Below are positions 42,944 to 51,638 of a stretch of DNA of 64,000 bases, in pieces. How positions within the stretch are numbered: the stretch's first letter is position 1; the number at the start of each line of letters is the position of its first letter. Origin of the DNA: JACOMY01 sp046233115 (GTDB taxonomy: Bacteria; Pseudomonadota; Alphaproteobacteria; Kiloniellales; JACOMY01); contig JBJXHM010000010.1 of the NCBI GenBank assembly GCA_046233115.1, positions 186,001 through 250,000 of the forward strand. Direction: 5' to 3'. The notes beneath the pieces were generated by a model, which worked only from the letters and a program-made list of their open reading frames with translations, was not told where the DNA came from and did not search any database. The translations under genes and the position numbers were made by a program.

Positions 42944-44260
42944 TCAGACCAGCAAGGTCTCGGCCAAAGAGCTGTATTCGCTGAGGATATCCTCGTAGGC
43001 CGCGAGCGCCTGATCCACCTCGGCCGCGGAGAGCGGGATCATCGTCGCCACGAAGCCGCGCCGGGCGGTGTAGACCCCACGCAGCAGCAGCTCCAGTTGC
43101 AGCAGCTTGCGCCAGCCGGCCGGGGTGCTGACCTCGCCGGCCCGGCGCGGTGCCTCGCCCTGGAAGTGCAGGCCGACCATGGAGCCGCGCCCGGTGACCG
43201 AGATCGGCAGCCCGCTGCGTTCGCCGATCGCCTTGAAGCCCGCGCGCAGGCGGTCGCCCATCGCGTTGGCATGGGCGATGGCCTCGCGGGTCAGCACACG
43301 GCTCATCCCGGCAAGGCCGGCAGACATGGTCAGGACGTTGTTGTTGAAGGTGCCCGAATGCGGCAGCGCATCGCTCTCGGAGGGATCGAAGTGGCGCATC
43401 AGCGCCTGCCGCCCGCCCAGCGCGCCGAAGCCGAGCCCGCCGCCGAGGTACTTGCCGAAGGTGGTGAGGTCGGGCGTCACCCCGACCGCGCTCTGCAGCC
43501 CGCCATAGTCCAGGCGCGAGGTCATGACCTCGTCGAAGATCAGGACTGCGCCGCTCCGGTCCGCCGCCCGGCGCGCCGCCTGCAGGAAGGCCGCTTCGCC
43601 GGCGAGGCAGCCGGCGCCACCCATCAGGGGTTCCATGATGATGGCGGCCAGCTCGTCGCCGTTCGCCGCCACCGCCTGCTCCAGCGCCTCGACGTCGTTC
43701 AGCGGAACCTTGACCACCGGCAGGTCGAGATTCATCCGGGTGTGGCCGGACTGGTAGTAGAAGACGCCGCCGTGATAGCCGCCGTCGAGCACCAGGATCT
43801 TGCCGCGCCCGGTGAGCGCGCGGGCGAGCTGCAGGGCCATCAGGTTGGCCTCGGTGCCCGAGTTGCAGAAGCGAATCCGCTCGACCGAGGGAAAGCGCTC
43901 GCAGAAGGCTGCCGCCAGGGCCGCCTCGTAGCGGTTGGGTCCGCCCAGGACCATGCCGTCCTCCAGAGTCGCGCGGATGGCGGCCAGGATCTCGGGGTTG
44001 GAGTGGCCATAGAAGCCGGCACTGAACTCGCCCAGCAGGTCGATGAAGCCGTGTCCGTCCAGATCGAAGAGGCGGGCTCCCTCGCCGCGGGCGACCGCCA
44101 GCGGAAAGGGGTCGTAGTAGAGGACGGAGCGGGTGTTGCCGCCGGGCATCCAGCGGGCGGCCTCCTCCTGCCGGGCCAGGCTCTTGGGTTTGGCGGCGCG
44201 GTAGCGCGCCTCGACGTCGGCAAGCGCCTGGTCGAGGTCGAGATTGGGGCGCAAGGACAT
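42944..44260 (-). CDS. Class III PLP aminotransferase (glutamate-1-semialdehyde aminomutase-like)
   Basis: 438-residue fold-type I PLP enzyme. N-terminal MPGGNTRSVLYYDPFPLAVA and DLLGEFSAGFYGHSNPEI are seen in the GSAM-like group; FCNSGTEANLMALQLARALTG binds the cofactor; LIFDEVMTSRLDYGG has the Asp that contacts the pyridine nitrogen; TTFGKYLGGGLGFGALGG has the Schiff-base Lys. Start ATG 44260 follows AGGGAG; the longer frame upstream lacks likeness to the family. It does not look like the housekeeping hemL and probably works on an amino acid or beta-amino ketone in a catabolic route with the adjacent SDRs. Confidence 0.88.
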   Translation of the reverse strand: MSLRPNLDLDQALADVEARYRAAKPKSLARQEEAARWMPGGNTRSVLYYDPFPLAVARGEGARLFDLDGHGFIDLLGEFSAGFYGHSNPEILAAIRATLEDGMVLGGPNRYEAALAAAFCERFPSVERIRFCNSGTEANLMALQLARALTGRGKILVLDGGYHGGVFYYQSGHTRMNLDLPVVKVPLNDVEALEQAVAANGDELAAIIMEPLMGGAGCLAGEAAFLQAARRAADRSGAVLIFDEVMTSRLDYGGLQSAVGVTPDLTTFGKYLGGGLGFGALGGRQALMRHFDPSESDALPHSGTFNNNVLTMSAGLAGMSRVLTREAIAHANAMGDRLRAGFKAIGERSGLPISVTGRGSMVGLHFQGEAPRRAGEVSTPAGWRKLLQLELLLRGVYTARRGFVATMIPLSAAEVDQALAAYEDILSEYSSLAETLLV

Positions 44261-44498
44261 GGTCGGACACTCCCTGAAGGGATCCTCAGGGGATCCGGCT
44301 TGAAACACCTGCCGCCTGCCGTCGCATCCCGTCCGGCGCGAAGGGCCAACGACGGCGCAGTGCAGGCTAAAAGGGCGGCCCGCTCCGCTCAAGCGCTTCG
44401 ATCCGGCCCCTTCGGAACCAAAGGGACTTGGGCTAGGTTCGGCTGCAGCCGCCCGGATGTGAGGGCGCAGCAATTCATCGTGGGGTAAGGAACGAGAG

Positions 44499-45254
44499 AT
44501 GACGGAGAGCAAGGGCACACTTCTGGTCACCGGCGCCAGCCGCGGCATCGGCGCCGCCACCTGCAGGCTGGGCGCGGCGGCCGGCTATGCCGTCGCGGTC
44601 AACTATCGCAGCGAGGAGGAGCGGGCCGAGGCGCTCTGCCGCGAGCTGCGCGAGGCCGGCGCCAAGGCCGTCGCCGTCCCCGGCGACATCGCCGAGCCGG
44701 CCGAGGTGACGGCCCTCTTCGATGCTGCAGAATCGGCGCTGGGGCCGTTGACCGGCTTGGTCAACAATGCCGGCATCGTCGGCACCGCCAGCCGCTTCGT
44801 CGATGCCGACCCGGCCGGTTGGCGCAAGGTGATCGAGGTCAACGTCTGCGGCCTGATGGACTGCACCCGCGAGGGCATCGCTCGCATGGCGCTGTCGCGC
44901 GGCGGCAAGGGCGGCGCCATCGTCAACCTCTCCTCCTGTGCCGCGACCCTGGGCTCGTCGGGAGAGTTCGTCTGGTACGCGGCCTCCAAGGCGGCGGTCG
45001 ACACCTTCACCATGGGCGTCGCCCGCGAGGTCGCCGACGACGGCATCCGTATCAACGCGGTGGCCCCCGGTATGATCGACACCGAGATCCACGAGCGTGC
45101 CGGCGCGGGTGACCGGGTGGCCCGCCTGGTCCCCGGCGTCCCCATGCGCCGCATCGGCTCGGCCGAGGAGGTGGCCAAGGGGATCCTGTTCCTCCTGTCG
45201 GATGACTCCTCCTACGTCACCGGAACGGTGCTGCGGATCGGCGGCGGTCGCTAA
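44499..45254 (+). CDS. Short-chain dehydrogenase/reductase (FabG-like)
   Basis: 251-residue SDR with LLVTGASRGIGAATC, NNAGIVG, catalytic Ser in VNLSSCAATLG and WYAASKAAVD (Tyr/Lys). AVNYRSEEER after the second strand suggests NADP(H). Divergent from the aminotransferase; the 238-base gap between them (44261-44498) shows nothing I can name beyond the two promoters it must contain. Ends four bases before a strong terminator stem. Confidence 0.92.
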   Translation: MTESKGTLLVTGASRGIGAATCRLGAAAGYAVAVNYRSEEERAEALCRELREAGAKAVAVPGDIAEPAEVTALFDAAESALGPLTGLVNNAGIVGTASRFVDADPAGWRKVIEVNVCGLMDCTREGIARMALSRGGKGGAIVNLSSCAATLGSSGEFVWYAASKAAVDTFTMGVAREVADDGIRINAVAPGMIDTEIHERAGAGDRVARLVPGVPMRRIGSAEEVAKGILFLLSDDSSYVTGTVLRIGGGR

Positions 45255-45257
45255 AAC

Positions 45258-45295
45258 AGACTCCCGAGCAGGCCAACCGGCCTGCTCGGGAGTCT
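45258..45295 (-). terminator. Strong intrinsic terminator at the end of the iron-uptake operon
   Basis: A perfect 17-bp stem, AGACTCCCGAGCAGGCC (45258-45274) with its complement at 45279-45295, and a four-base loop. On the minus strand it is followed by GTTTTAG, a T-run, so it terminates the efe-type operon ending at 45309. On the plus strand it comes straight after the SDR stop and can serve that gene as well. Confidence 0.85.
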
Positions 45296-45308
45296 CGTCA
45301 CTGAAGGA

Positions 45309-46136
45309 TCAATCGAGGCCGAGGGTGCCGCGCAGGGTAGAGAGATCCTCGGCCAGACTATTCACCCGGCTCGCCAGCAGCGCGCGGTCGGAGTCGGTCA
45401 GCGTCTCGTAGCTCTCGAAGCCCTCGGCCGTCTTGTACTTCGCCAGGGTCTGGTCGACTTCGTCGAAGTTGGCCTGGACCTTGGCCACCAGGGCCGGGTC
45501 CTCGTCCTCAAGGATTGGCTTCAGGAGTTCGAAGATCTTCTCCGACCCGGCGAAATTTGCCTCGAAGTCCCAGAGGTCGGTGCGGCTGTAGCGGTCCTCC
45601 TCGCCGGAGATCTTGGTGGCCGCGACCTCCTCCATCAGCGCCGCAGCACCGCCGACGACGATTTCCGGCGGAAAGGTCAGGCCGGCGATCCGGCTGCTGA
45701 GATCGGTCACATCTGCCTGCAACTGGTCGGCATAACCGTCCAGGCCCTCGGTCGTGTTCTTCATCCAGAGCCCGTACTCGATGCGGTGAAAGCCGGTGAA
45801 GGCCGGATCCTGCTCGCCGGCCTCGTAGTCATCGGCACGCGCGTCGATCGAGACATCGAGGTCGCTGAACAGCTCGGCGATGGGCTCGACCGCCTCGTAA
45901 CTGGTCCTGGTCGGCGCGAAGAGGGCCTTGGCCTGATCCACGTTACCGGCCTTGATCGCGGCCACGAAGGCCTGGGTATCCTCGACCAGTTGTTCGGTCT
46001 TGTCGGCGACGTAGAGCTTATACTCGGCGATAGGCTCGACCAGCTTCAGCATCATCGCATCGGACGCGGCCTTGGCGGGGCCGAAGGCGGCACTCGCAGC
46101 CAGCAGGCCGACGGCAACAAGGGAAACGGCTTTCAT
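45309..46136 (-). CDS. EfeM-like periplasmic imelysin (peptidase M75) protein
   Basis: 275 residues with signal peptide (VSLVAVGLLAASAAFGPAKA) and a single imelysin domain. The metal-binding HxxE motif is in GFHRIEYGLW. It lacks the N-terminal cupredoxin domain of the EfeO encoded two genes upstream, so it is of the EfeM type. ATG 46136 follows AAGGAG by seven bases. Last gene of the operon, 22 bases after efeB. Likely binds iron in the periplasm together with EfeO, by family precedent. Confidence 0.9.
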   Translation of the reverse strand: MKAVSLVAVGLLAASAAFGPAKAASDAMMLKLVEPIAEYKLYVADKTEQLVEDTQAFVAAIKAGNVDQAKALFAPTRTSYEAVEPIAELFSDLDVSIDARADDYEAGEQDPAFTGFHRIEYGLWMKNTTEGLDGYADQLQADVTDLSSRIAGLTFPPEIVVGGAAALMEEVAATKISGEEDRYSRTDLWDFEANFAGSEKIFELLKPILEDEDPALVAKVQANFDEVDQTLAKYKTAEGFESYETLTDSDRALLASRVNSLAEDLSTLRGTLGLD

Positions 46137-46158
46137 CGCAAAACTCCTTCTACACACG

Positions 46159-47487
46159 TCATGATGGGGAGGGGGTAGAGGCCCGGACGGCTGCGATCAG
46201 GCTTTGTCCGAGATAGTGGCCGGGCTCCCTAACGCCCGGCAGCACATAGAAATATCCGCCGCCGACCGGCTTGATGTACTCCTCCAGCGGCTCGCCGTTG
46301 AGGCGCTCCTGCACCGCGACGAAGCCCTTGGCGAGGTCGGCCTGGAAGGCCATGAAGAGGAGCCCCTGGTCAAGCTGGCCGGAGGAGGCAACGCCGTTCG
46401 AGTAGTTGAAGGCGCGCCTGAGGATCAGGTTGGCCTGGCTGGCTGGCGTTCGCGGATTGGCCAGCCTGATGTGGGCGTCGAGCGGCGTGACCCTGCCTCC
46501 GGGATCGGCGGCATAGTCGGGGGTCTGGTGCTCACTGGCATGGGGGCCGCCGTCAAGCGGTGCGCCCGACATCTTGCGCCGACCGAAGATCGCCTCCTGC
46601 TCGCGCAAGGGCGTGCGGTCCCAGCGCTCCACGAAGTTGCGGATGATGCGCACCGCCTGGTAGGTGCCGCCCTCTGCCCAGGCCGGCTCGCCCGCCTCCG
46701 GCCCAACCCAGACGATCCGGTCCATCAGCGACTCGTCGGTCGAGTCGGGATTGGCCGAGCCGTCGCGGAAGCCCAGAAAGTTGCGCGCACTCTCCTGCAG
46801 GCCGTCGGGCGAGGGCGGGATCACCGGCACGCTGCCCTCCTGGCTCCAGCGCAGCACCAGGTAGCGCGAGAGGTTTTTCACGATGTCGCGCAACGCGTGG
46901 ATGTTGCTATCCTGCAGGTTGGCGCAGAACTGCAGCGCCAGGTCGCCGTGGCAGAGACTGCTGACCAGGGCGTCGTTGGGGAACTGGGTCATCCGCACGA
47001 GCTGGCGCGGCTTCAGGCCCGCAAGCCAGAGCCGGTTGTCGAAGAGAGAGGCGCCCAGCGCGACTGTGACGGTCAGGTTGTCGGGCTCGACCACCGGCCC
47101 GAGGATGCCGGAATCCGGCGGCGGCAGCCGGGGATCGGCCTCCGCAATCCGGCCGCCCTGGGTCAGGAAGGCGATCCGCTCGGTCAGGCCCTGGAACAGG
47201 GCCTCCAGCTCCTCCGGCGACTGGACGACGACGTCGAAGGCAACGACCAGGCCGGCCGCCGGGCGCGGGGTGGTGACGCCGGCCTGGTGGCGGCCGTAGA
47301 AGGGCTGGCGCTGCTTCAGCGAGGCCGTGCCTTCCGGCGCATCGGCGACATGGTGGCGGTCCTGGTCGGCCAGGGCCAGACCGCTCGCCGCGACGAGCGC
47401 CGTGGTGCTGCCGGCGCGAAGCAGCAGGGCGCGTCGGCTCGGGGTGCTTGCGTGCTTGGCAGGGCCGTATGACCGGGGCGTCCGCAT
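46159..47487 (-). CDS. efeB: EfeB, Tat-exported DyP-type haem peroxidase
   Basis: 442-residue dye-decolourising peroxidase of the EfeB/YcdB class. Tat signal: SRRALLLRAGSTTALVAASG. DyP signature GFRDGSANPD (about 239-248) with the distal Asp; proximal haem His in DAHIRLANPRT (His339); conserved Arg and Asn in ILRRAFNYSNG. In the EfeUOB system it oxidises ferrous iron or helps extract iron from haem, still debated. The start is one base after the efeO stop. Confidence 0.94.
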   Translation of the reverse strand: MRTPRSYGPAKHASTPSRRALLLRAGSTTALVAASGLALADQDRHHVADAPEGTASLKQRQPFYGRHQAGVTTPRPAAGLVVAFDVVVQSPEELEALFQGLTERIAFLTQGGRIAEADPRLPPPDSGILGPVVEPDNLTVTVALGASLFDNRLWLAGLKPRQLVRMTQFPNDALVSSLCHGDLALQFCANLQDSNIHALRDIVKNLSRYLVLRWSQEGSVPVIPPSPDGLQESARNFLGFRDGSANPDSTDESLMDRIVWVGPEAGEPAWAEGGTYQAVRIIRNFVERWDRTPLREQEAIFGRRKMSGAPLDGGPHASEHQTPDYAADPGGRVTPLDAHIRLANPRTPASQANLILRRAFNYSNGVASSGQLDQGLLFMAFQADLAKGFVAVQERLNGEPLEEYIKPVGGGYFYVLPGVREPGHYLGQSLIAAVRASTPSPS

Positions 47488-47488
47488 C

Positions 47489-48664
47489 TCAATTCAGTCC
47501 AATCGTGTCGGGCAGTCGGTTCAGGCTCTGGGCCAGGCTGGCGAAGCGCGCGTTCAGGTCATCGCGGGCGGCCTGGTCCAGAGTGTCGTAGGGCGGGAAG
47601 CGCCCCTCCTGGCGCAGGTCCTCCAGCGCGTCCCGCGTCGCCGTGAGATTGGCCTGGAGCTCGGCGGCAAGAGCTGGATCGGCCGGTTCCAGCACCGGCT
47701 GCAGCAGCGCGACGACGCGTGCGATCCCCTCCAGGTTGGCGGCGAGGTCGGCCAGGTCGGTCTGGGCATAGTGCTCCTCGCCGGCCAGGATCCGCCCCTG
47801 CACGAGCTGGTCGGCCAGGGCGCCGGGGCTCTCAGTCATCAGGCCCGGCGTCAGGTCCAGGCTGCGCAGGCGGTCCTTCAGGGCGCCAAGGTCGGCCACC
47901 AGCTTCTCGGCCAGCGGCTCCAGCCCCTCAAGGCTGCGCGCGGCGAAGAGGCCGTACTCGAGGCGATGGTAGCCGGTGAAGGCCGGGTCCGCTTCGCGCC
48001 CCGCCAGGTAGTCGGCCAGGGGATCGATAGCGTTCTCCAGGTCGGCGAAGCGGTAGGCCAGAGCCTCGATCCGCTTGTAGGGCAGGCGCGCCGGCTCGTA
48101 GAGGCTCTGCGCATCGGCGAGGTTGCCGGCCTTGATCGCCGCGGCCAGCGCCTCGCCCTTGCGTAGCATCTCGCCGCCCTGCTGGATCAGGTAGAACTTG
48201 TACTCGGCAAGCGGCCCGAGCAGCGCGCGCAGGCTGGGCGTCGCGGCGGCGGCCGCCGCCTCTTCGGACGGCGCGACCCGCAGCCGCCCGCGCGGGTTGG
48301 AGAGGAGCCCGCAGGTCATCTCGTAGTCGCCGGGCGTCAGGCGGGCGGAGAGGGTCTGACGGAAGCCGGGAGCGATGTTCTCGCGCTCGGCCACCACCAT
48401 CACCCCGTCCAGGATCTCCCACTCGACCGGCCGGTCGGAGGCATTGCGGATCTCGAAGGAGCGCTTGCCGGCGGGGATGCCGAGTTCGTTGGGCTCGCAA
48501 GCCTTGGCCGTCACCGTCACCGAGACGTCGTGCGCGCCCTCCTCCTTGCGTCCCTGCGAGGCGAGGTAGAAGGCGAGCCCCCCGGCCAGCACCAGCAGGG
48601 CCGCCATCACCACACCCAGGCGCAACCTGCGGCAGGACGGCGGAGCGGTCTTCGGCTCAGCCAT
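47489..48664 (-). CDS. efeO: EfeO, cupredoxin-imelysin iron-binding protein
   Basis: 391 residues. One N-terminal membrane segment (LGVVMAALLVLAGGLAFYLA), a cupredoxin-like domain (about 45-130, KACEPNELGIPAGKRSFEIRN; YEMTCGLLSNPRGRL), then an imelysin domain with HxxE in GYHRLEYGLF. Such EfeO proteins bind ferrous/ferric iron and pass it to EfeU. ATG 48664 overlaps the efeU stop by eight bases and has GGGAGGG upstream; ten codons of open frame before it are unlikely to be used. Appears membrane-anchored rather than freely periplasmic. Confidence 0.93.
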   Translation of the reverse strand: MAEPKTAPPSCRRLRLGVVMAALLVLAGGLAFYLASQGRKEEGAHDVSVTVTAKACEPNELGIPAGKRSFEIRNASDRPVEWEILDGVMVVAERENIAPGFRQTLSARLTPGDYEMTCGLLSNPRGRLRVAPSEEAAAAAATPSLRALLGPLAEYKFYLIQQGGEMLRKGEALAAAIKAGNLADAQSLYEPARLPYKRIEALAYRFADLENAIDPLADYLAGREADPAFTGYHRLEYGLFAARSLEGLEPLAEKLVADLGALKDRLRSLDLTPGLMTESPGALADQLVQGRILAGEEHYAQTDLADLAANLEGIARVVALLQPVLEPADPALAAELQANLTATRDALEDLRQEGRFPPYDTLDQAARDDLNARFASLAQSLNRLPDTIGLN

Positions 48665-49514
48665 TGCCGTCCCTCCCGTTCGAGGCGATAGCAACAGGCC
48701 GCGCCAGGGCGGACGGTGCGGGCCAGAGGAAGATGGTCAAGCTCACGACCAGGAAGGCGAGATAGAGGCTCACCTGCCCCAGGGTCGGCGCCTCCTCGTA
48801 GGAGAAGACACCGGAGAGGATGGTCCCCACCAGGCTGGCGACTGGCAGCACTCCGCTGAGGTCGAAGGCCTGCCCCTGCAGGTGGTTCCAGAGGCCGGCC
48901 TCGTGCAGGTTCTTCAGCGCGCTGGCAAGCAGCCCCGCGGCCACGAAGAGGATGAAGACACCGGTCCAGCGGAAGAAGCGGCGCAGGTTAAGCCGGATGC
49001 CGCCGAGGTAGATCGCGAAGCCCACGACGACCGCCACCGCGATGCCCAGCAGCGCGCCCACCGGCGCGGCCGGACCCGGACTCTGCTGGAAGATCGCCAG
49101 CAGGAAGAAGATCGACTCCAGACCCTCGCGCGCCACCGCGAAGAACACGATGCCGATCAGCGCCCAGGTGCCGCCGCGCTCGCCCTGCAGCGCCTGGTCG
49201 ACCGAGTCCTGCAAGGCGCCCTTGATGGAGCGCGCGACCTTGCGCATCCAGAAGACCATCGAGACCAGCACGATGACGGCGACGAAGCCGACCACGGCCT
49301 CGAAAAGCTCCTGCGCCTTCTGCGGGAACTCCGCGCTGACGATCTGGAGGCCGGCGCCTAGGAAGAGCGAGAGGGCGACGGCGAGCAGGACGCCGATCCA
49401 GACCGCCGGCATCCACTCGGCCCGTCCGGTCTGGCGCAGGTAGCTCGCGACGATGCCGGTGATCAGCGCCGCCTCGATCCCCTCGCGCAGCATGATGAGA
49501 AAGGGAGCAAGCAT
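48657..49514 (-). CDS. efeU: EfeU, FTR1-family high-affinity iron permease
   Basis: 285-residue polytopic membrane protein importing iron. Two REXXE iron-coordinating motifs are present: MLREGIEAALI in the first helix and AREGLESIFF in the fourth. ATG 49514 begins directly at the first motif as in the family; the frame extends to a TTG at 49577 without likeness. A Fur-box-like site lies 22 bases upstream. First gene of efeU-efeO-efeB-efeM. Confidence 0.94.
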   Translation of the reverse strand: MLAPFLIMLREGIEAALITGIVASYLRQTGRAEWMPAVWIGVLLAVALSLFLGAGLQIVSAEFPQKAQELFEAVVGFVAVIVLVSMVFWMRKVARSIKGALQDSVDQALQGERGGTWALIGIVFFAVAREGLESIFFLLAIFQQSPGPAAPVGALLGIAVAVVVGFAIYLGGIRLNLRRFFRWTGVFILFVAAGLLASALKNLHEAGLWNHLQGQAFDLSGVLPVASLVGTILSGVFSYEEAPTLGQVSLYLAFLVVSLTIFLWPAPSALARPVAIASNGRDGNG

Positions 49515-49535
49515 TGGTGGTTGCTCTTTTGCAAT

Positions 49536-49550
49536 TGAGAAGCGTTCGCA
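49536..49550 (-). promoter_or_regulatory. Fur-box-like site upstream of efeU
   Basis: On the minus strand the 15 bases read TGCGAAC-G-CTTCTCA, matching the 7-1-7 Fur pattern TGAGAAT-N-ATTCTCA at 11 of 14 positions, and are followed by ATTGCAA. The position just before efeU suits iron-responsive repression by Fur or a related regulator. Confidence 0.5.
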
Positions 49551-49649
49551 TAATCTCCTTTTTTCCAGGGATTTCAAGGATCGATTGAGCGCGGCGCAGG
49601 CAGACTCTCGATGGCAGCCATGCTCAACGGGCCGCCCTCGTCGACCGCC

Positions 49650-50180
49650 TCAGCCCGCCAAGCGGTCCAGCAGATGGTCGGCGCGCATGGAGATCGAGAC
49701 CCTGGGCAGGACGCAAACCCGGTAGCCCAGGGCGGGATAGGCCTGCAGCAGCCGCTCGTATTCGGCCAGGGCGGCGTCCAGGTCATGCCGGCGTGCGCTA
49801 TCCCCTGCAAAGATCTCCGGCCAGGGCGGGGTGAAGAATACCAGGCGATTGAAGCGATAGCCGGCCGGGAGCAACTCTGTCAGGGGCCGGCGGCTCGCGT
49901 GGCTGAGGGCCACCGCGGCATCGATCAGCCCGCGGTCGAAGAAGACCCAGGACCCGGCATCCGGAACCGCCGCGAGGTCGGCAAGAGCGAGATCAAGGGC
50001 GCGGCGGGCGAAGGCAGCGAGATCAACCCAAGGCAGGGCCTCCCCGCCGCTGCGCAGTTCCTCGATGACAATCCGCCGTCCCGGCTCCTCGACCACGGCA
50101 AAGCCGCGCCGCGCCAACTCCGCTATCAGGCTGGACTTGCCGCCGCCGGAGCAGCCCGAAAGGATCACGAAGCGTTCCAT
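49650..50180 (-). CDS. AAA-type P-loop ATPase/kinase-like protein (AAA_28)
   Basis: 176-residue small P-loop protein. Walker A is LSGCSGGGKSSLIAELA (about residues 6-22); then GFAVVEEPGRRIV, an aspartate-containing VFFDRGLIDAAVALSH (Walker B-like), a basic NRLVFFTPPWPEIF segment, and RVSISMRADHLLDRL. This is the AAA_28 pattern of predicted nucleotide or small-molecule kinases; the substrate is unknown. ATG 50180 was chosen since the 62 earlier codons are Trp/Arg-rich and unlike the family. Lone gene. Confidence 0.82.
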   Translation of the reverse strand: MERFVILSGCSGGGKSSLIAELARRGFAVVEEPGRRIVIEELRSGGEALPWVDLAAFARRALDLALADLAAVPDAGSWVFFDRGLIDAAVALSHASRRPLTELLPAGYRFNRLVFFTPPWPEIFAGDSARRHDLDAALAEYERLLQAYPALGYRVCVLPRVSISMRADHLLDRLAG

Positions 50181-50390
50181 CCTACCCCCCTCATCCGGCC
50201 ACGTGCTTTCCGACCGATAGGCCCTAACGAGGCCGCGCGCGTCCAGTCCGGAGCCACCTTGCCGCGACCGCCTCGACCATCCCATCCACTTGATCCACCA
50301 CAGGAATAGAGCCGACCAAGACCGGTCTGTCTTGTCGCATTTGCTGCACTGCACAATAAAAAGCAATTCTCATCGTCATTGCGACTGACT

Positions 50391-50404
50391 TGACTCATGA
50401 TTCA
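50391..50404. promoter_or_regulatory. Imperfect palindrome upstream of the acyl-CoA dehydrogenase operon (possible TetR operator)
   Basis: TGACTCATGATTCA is symmetric at 12 of 14 positions and lies 35 bases before the start of the first gene of the operon that contains a TetR regulator (60051). The surrounding 258-base gap (50181-50438) also holds a CTGC-ACT-GCAC dyad at 50344-50354. Binding is only inferred. Confidence 0.35.
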
Positions 50405-50438
50405 CCAGTCATTACTTAAGCCGTCAGGGAGGATAAGA

Positions 50439-51638
50439 ATGGTGGTTACGGGATTGCCGAAGGCAGCCGCCACCTTGCGCCAGCGCGCTCTGACTTTCTG
50501 CCGCGAGCACCTGCCGGCAGAGATCGCGCGCAAGGTGCAAGAGGGCCTGCACCTGGAAAAGCAGGACTACGTCGCCTGGCAGAAGATCATGCAGGCCCAC
50601 GGCTGGATGGGCGGCCACTGGCCGCGCGCCTATGGCGGGCAGGGCTGGTCGCCGATCGAGCGCTGGACTGCCGAACAGGCCTTGGCTGAGGCCGGGGCGC
50701 CCTGGCTGATCCCGACCGGCGTCGCCTACGTCGGCCCGGTGATCTACACCTTCGGCAACGAGGCGCAGAAGGAACGCTTCCTGCCACCGATCCTCTCCAC
50801 CGACCACTGGTGGGCGCAGGGTTATTCCGAGCCCGGTGCCGGCTCCGACCTGGCCGCACTGAAGACCCGTGCGGTGCGCGACGGCGACCGCTACCTCGTC
50901 ACCGGCCAGAAGATCTGGACCAGCTATGCCCAGTGGGCTGACTGGATCTTCTGCCTGGTGCGCACCGACGCCGGCGGGCGGCCGCAGGACGGCATCTCCT
51001 TCCTGCTGATCGACATGAAGAGCCCGGGCGTCACGGTCCGGCCGATCCCCACAATCGATGGCTATCATCACGTCAACGAGGTCTTCTTCGACGCGGTCTC
51101 GGTGCCGGTGGAGAACCTGGTCGGCGAGGAGAACCAGGCCTGGACCTACGGCAAGTTCCTGCTGAGCCACGAACGCCTGATCTCCGGCGAGACCGGCAAG
51201 GCACGCCGGGTGCTGCGGCAGGTGAAGCGCCTGGCCGGCGAGATCAGCGAGTCCGGTCGGCCGCTGAGCCAGTCGGCCGAGATCGCCGAGCGCCTGGCCG
51301 ACTGCGAGATCGCGCTGAAGACCCTGGAATCGGTCTGCATCAACCTGCTGGAGCAGGCCGATAGCGACAGCCCGCCCGGCGTCGAGGCCAACATCATGAA
51401 GATCCGCGGCACCGAGTTGCTGCAGCAGCTCCACGAGCTGGCGGTCGATTGCCTCAGCCGGCGCGGCTTGGCCTTCGACCCCAAGGTCCTGGACGCGACC
51501 TGGAACGGCCCGACCGTCGGTCCCGACGGCGGCCCCGGCATGCTGGGCGAGTTCCTGCTGGGCCGCGCCTACACCATCTGGGGGGGCTCCAACGAGGTGC
51601 AGCGCAACATCCTGGCCAAGGCGGCACTCGGCCTATGA
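50439..51638 (+). CDS. Acyl-CoA dehydrogenase, large-subunit type (PimC-like)
   Basis: 399-residue FAD acyl-CoA dehydrogenase. Motifs: GYSEPGAGSDLAALKTRA, YLVTGQKIWTSYAQWADWIF, LLSHERLISGETGKARRV and YTIWGGSNEVQRNILAK. The last replaces the YEGT of classical enzymes with IWGGSNE, seen in heteromeric acyl-CoA dehydrogenases such as pimeloyl-CoA dehydrogenase and steroid side-chain enzymes. ATG 50439 has GGGAGG ten bases upstream and was preferred to 50397. Overlaps the second dehydrogenase gene by four bases, consistent with a two-subunit enzyme. Confidence 0.9.
   Translation: MVVTGLPKAAATLRQRALTFCREHLPAEIARKVQEGLHLEKQDYVAWQKIMQAHGWMGGHWPRAYGGQGWSPIERWTAEQALAEAGAPWLIPTGVAYVGPVIYTFGNEAQKERFLPPILSTDHWWAQGYSEPGAGSDLAALKTRAVRDGDRYLVTGQKIWTSYAQWADWIFCLVRTDAGGRPQDGISFLLIDMKSPGVTVRPIPTIDGYHHVNEVFFDAVSVPVENLVGEENQAWTYGKFLLSHERLISGETGKARRVLRQVKRLAGEISESGRPLSQSAEIAERLADCEIALKTLESVCINLLEQADSDSPPGVEANIMKIRGTELLQQLHELAVDCLSRRGLAFDPKVLDATWNGPTVGPDGGPGMLGEFLLGRAYTIWGGSNEVQRNILAKAALGL

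Noticed and set aside
44261..44498. GGATCC repeats in the gap between aminotransferase and SDR as an operator
   Set aside because: Two nearby copies of a 6-bp palindrome are not enough to support a binding site.
47327..48166. Plus-strand open frame of 279 codons across efeB/efeO
   Set aside because: It is a shadow of the minus-strand efe genes; no family motif and no ribosome binding site.
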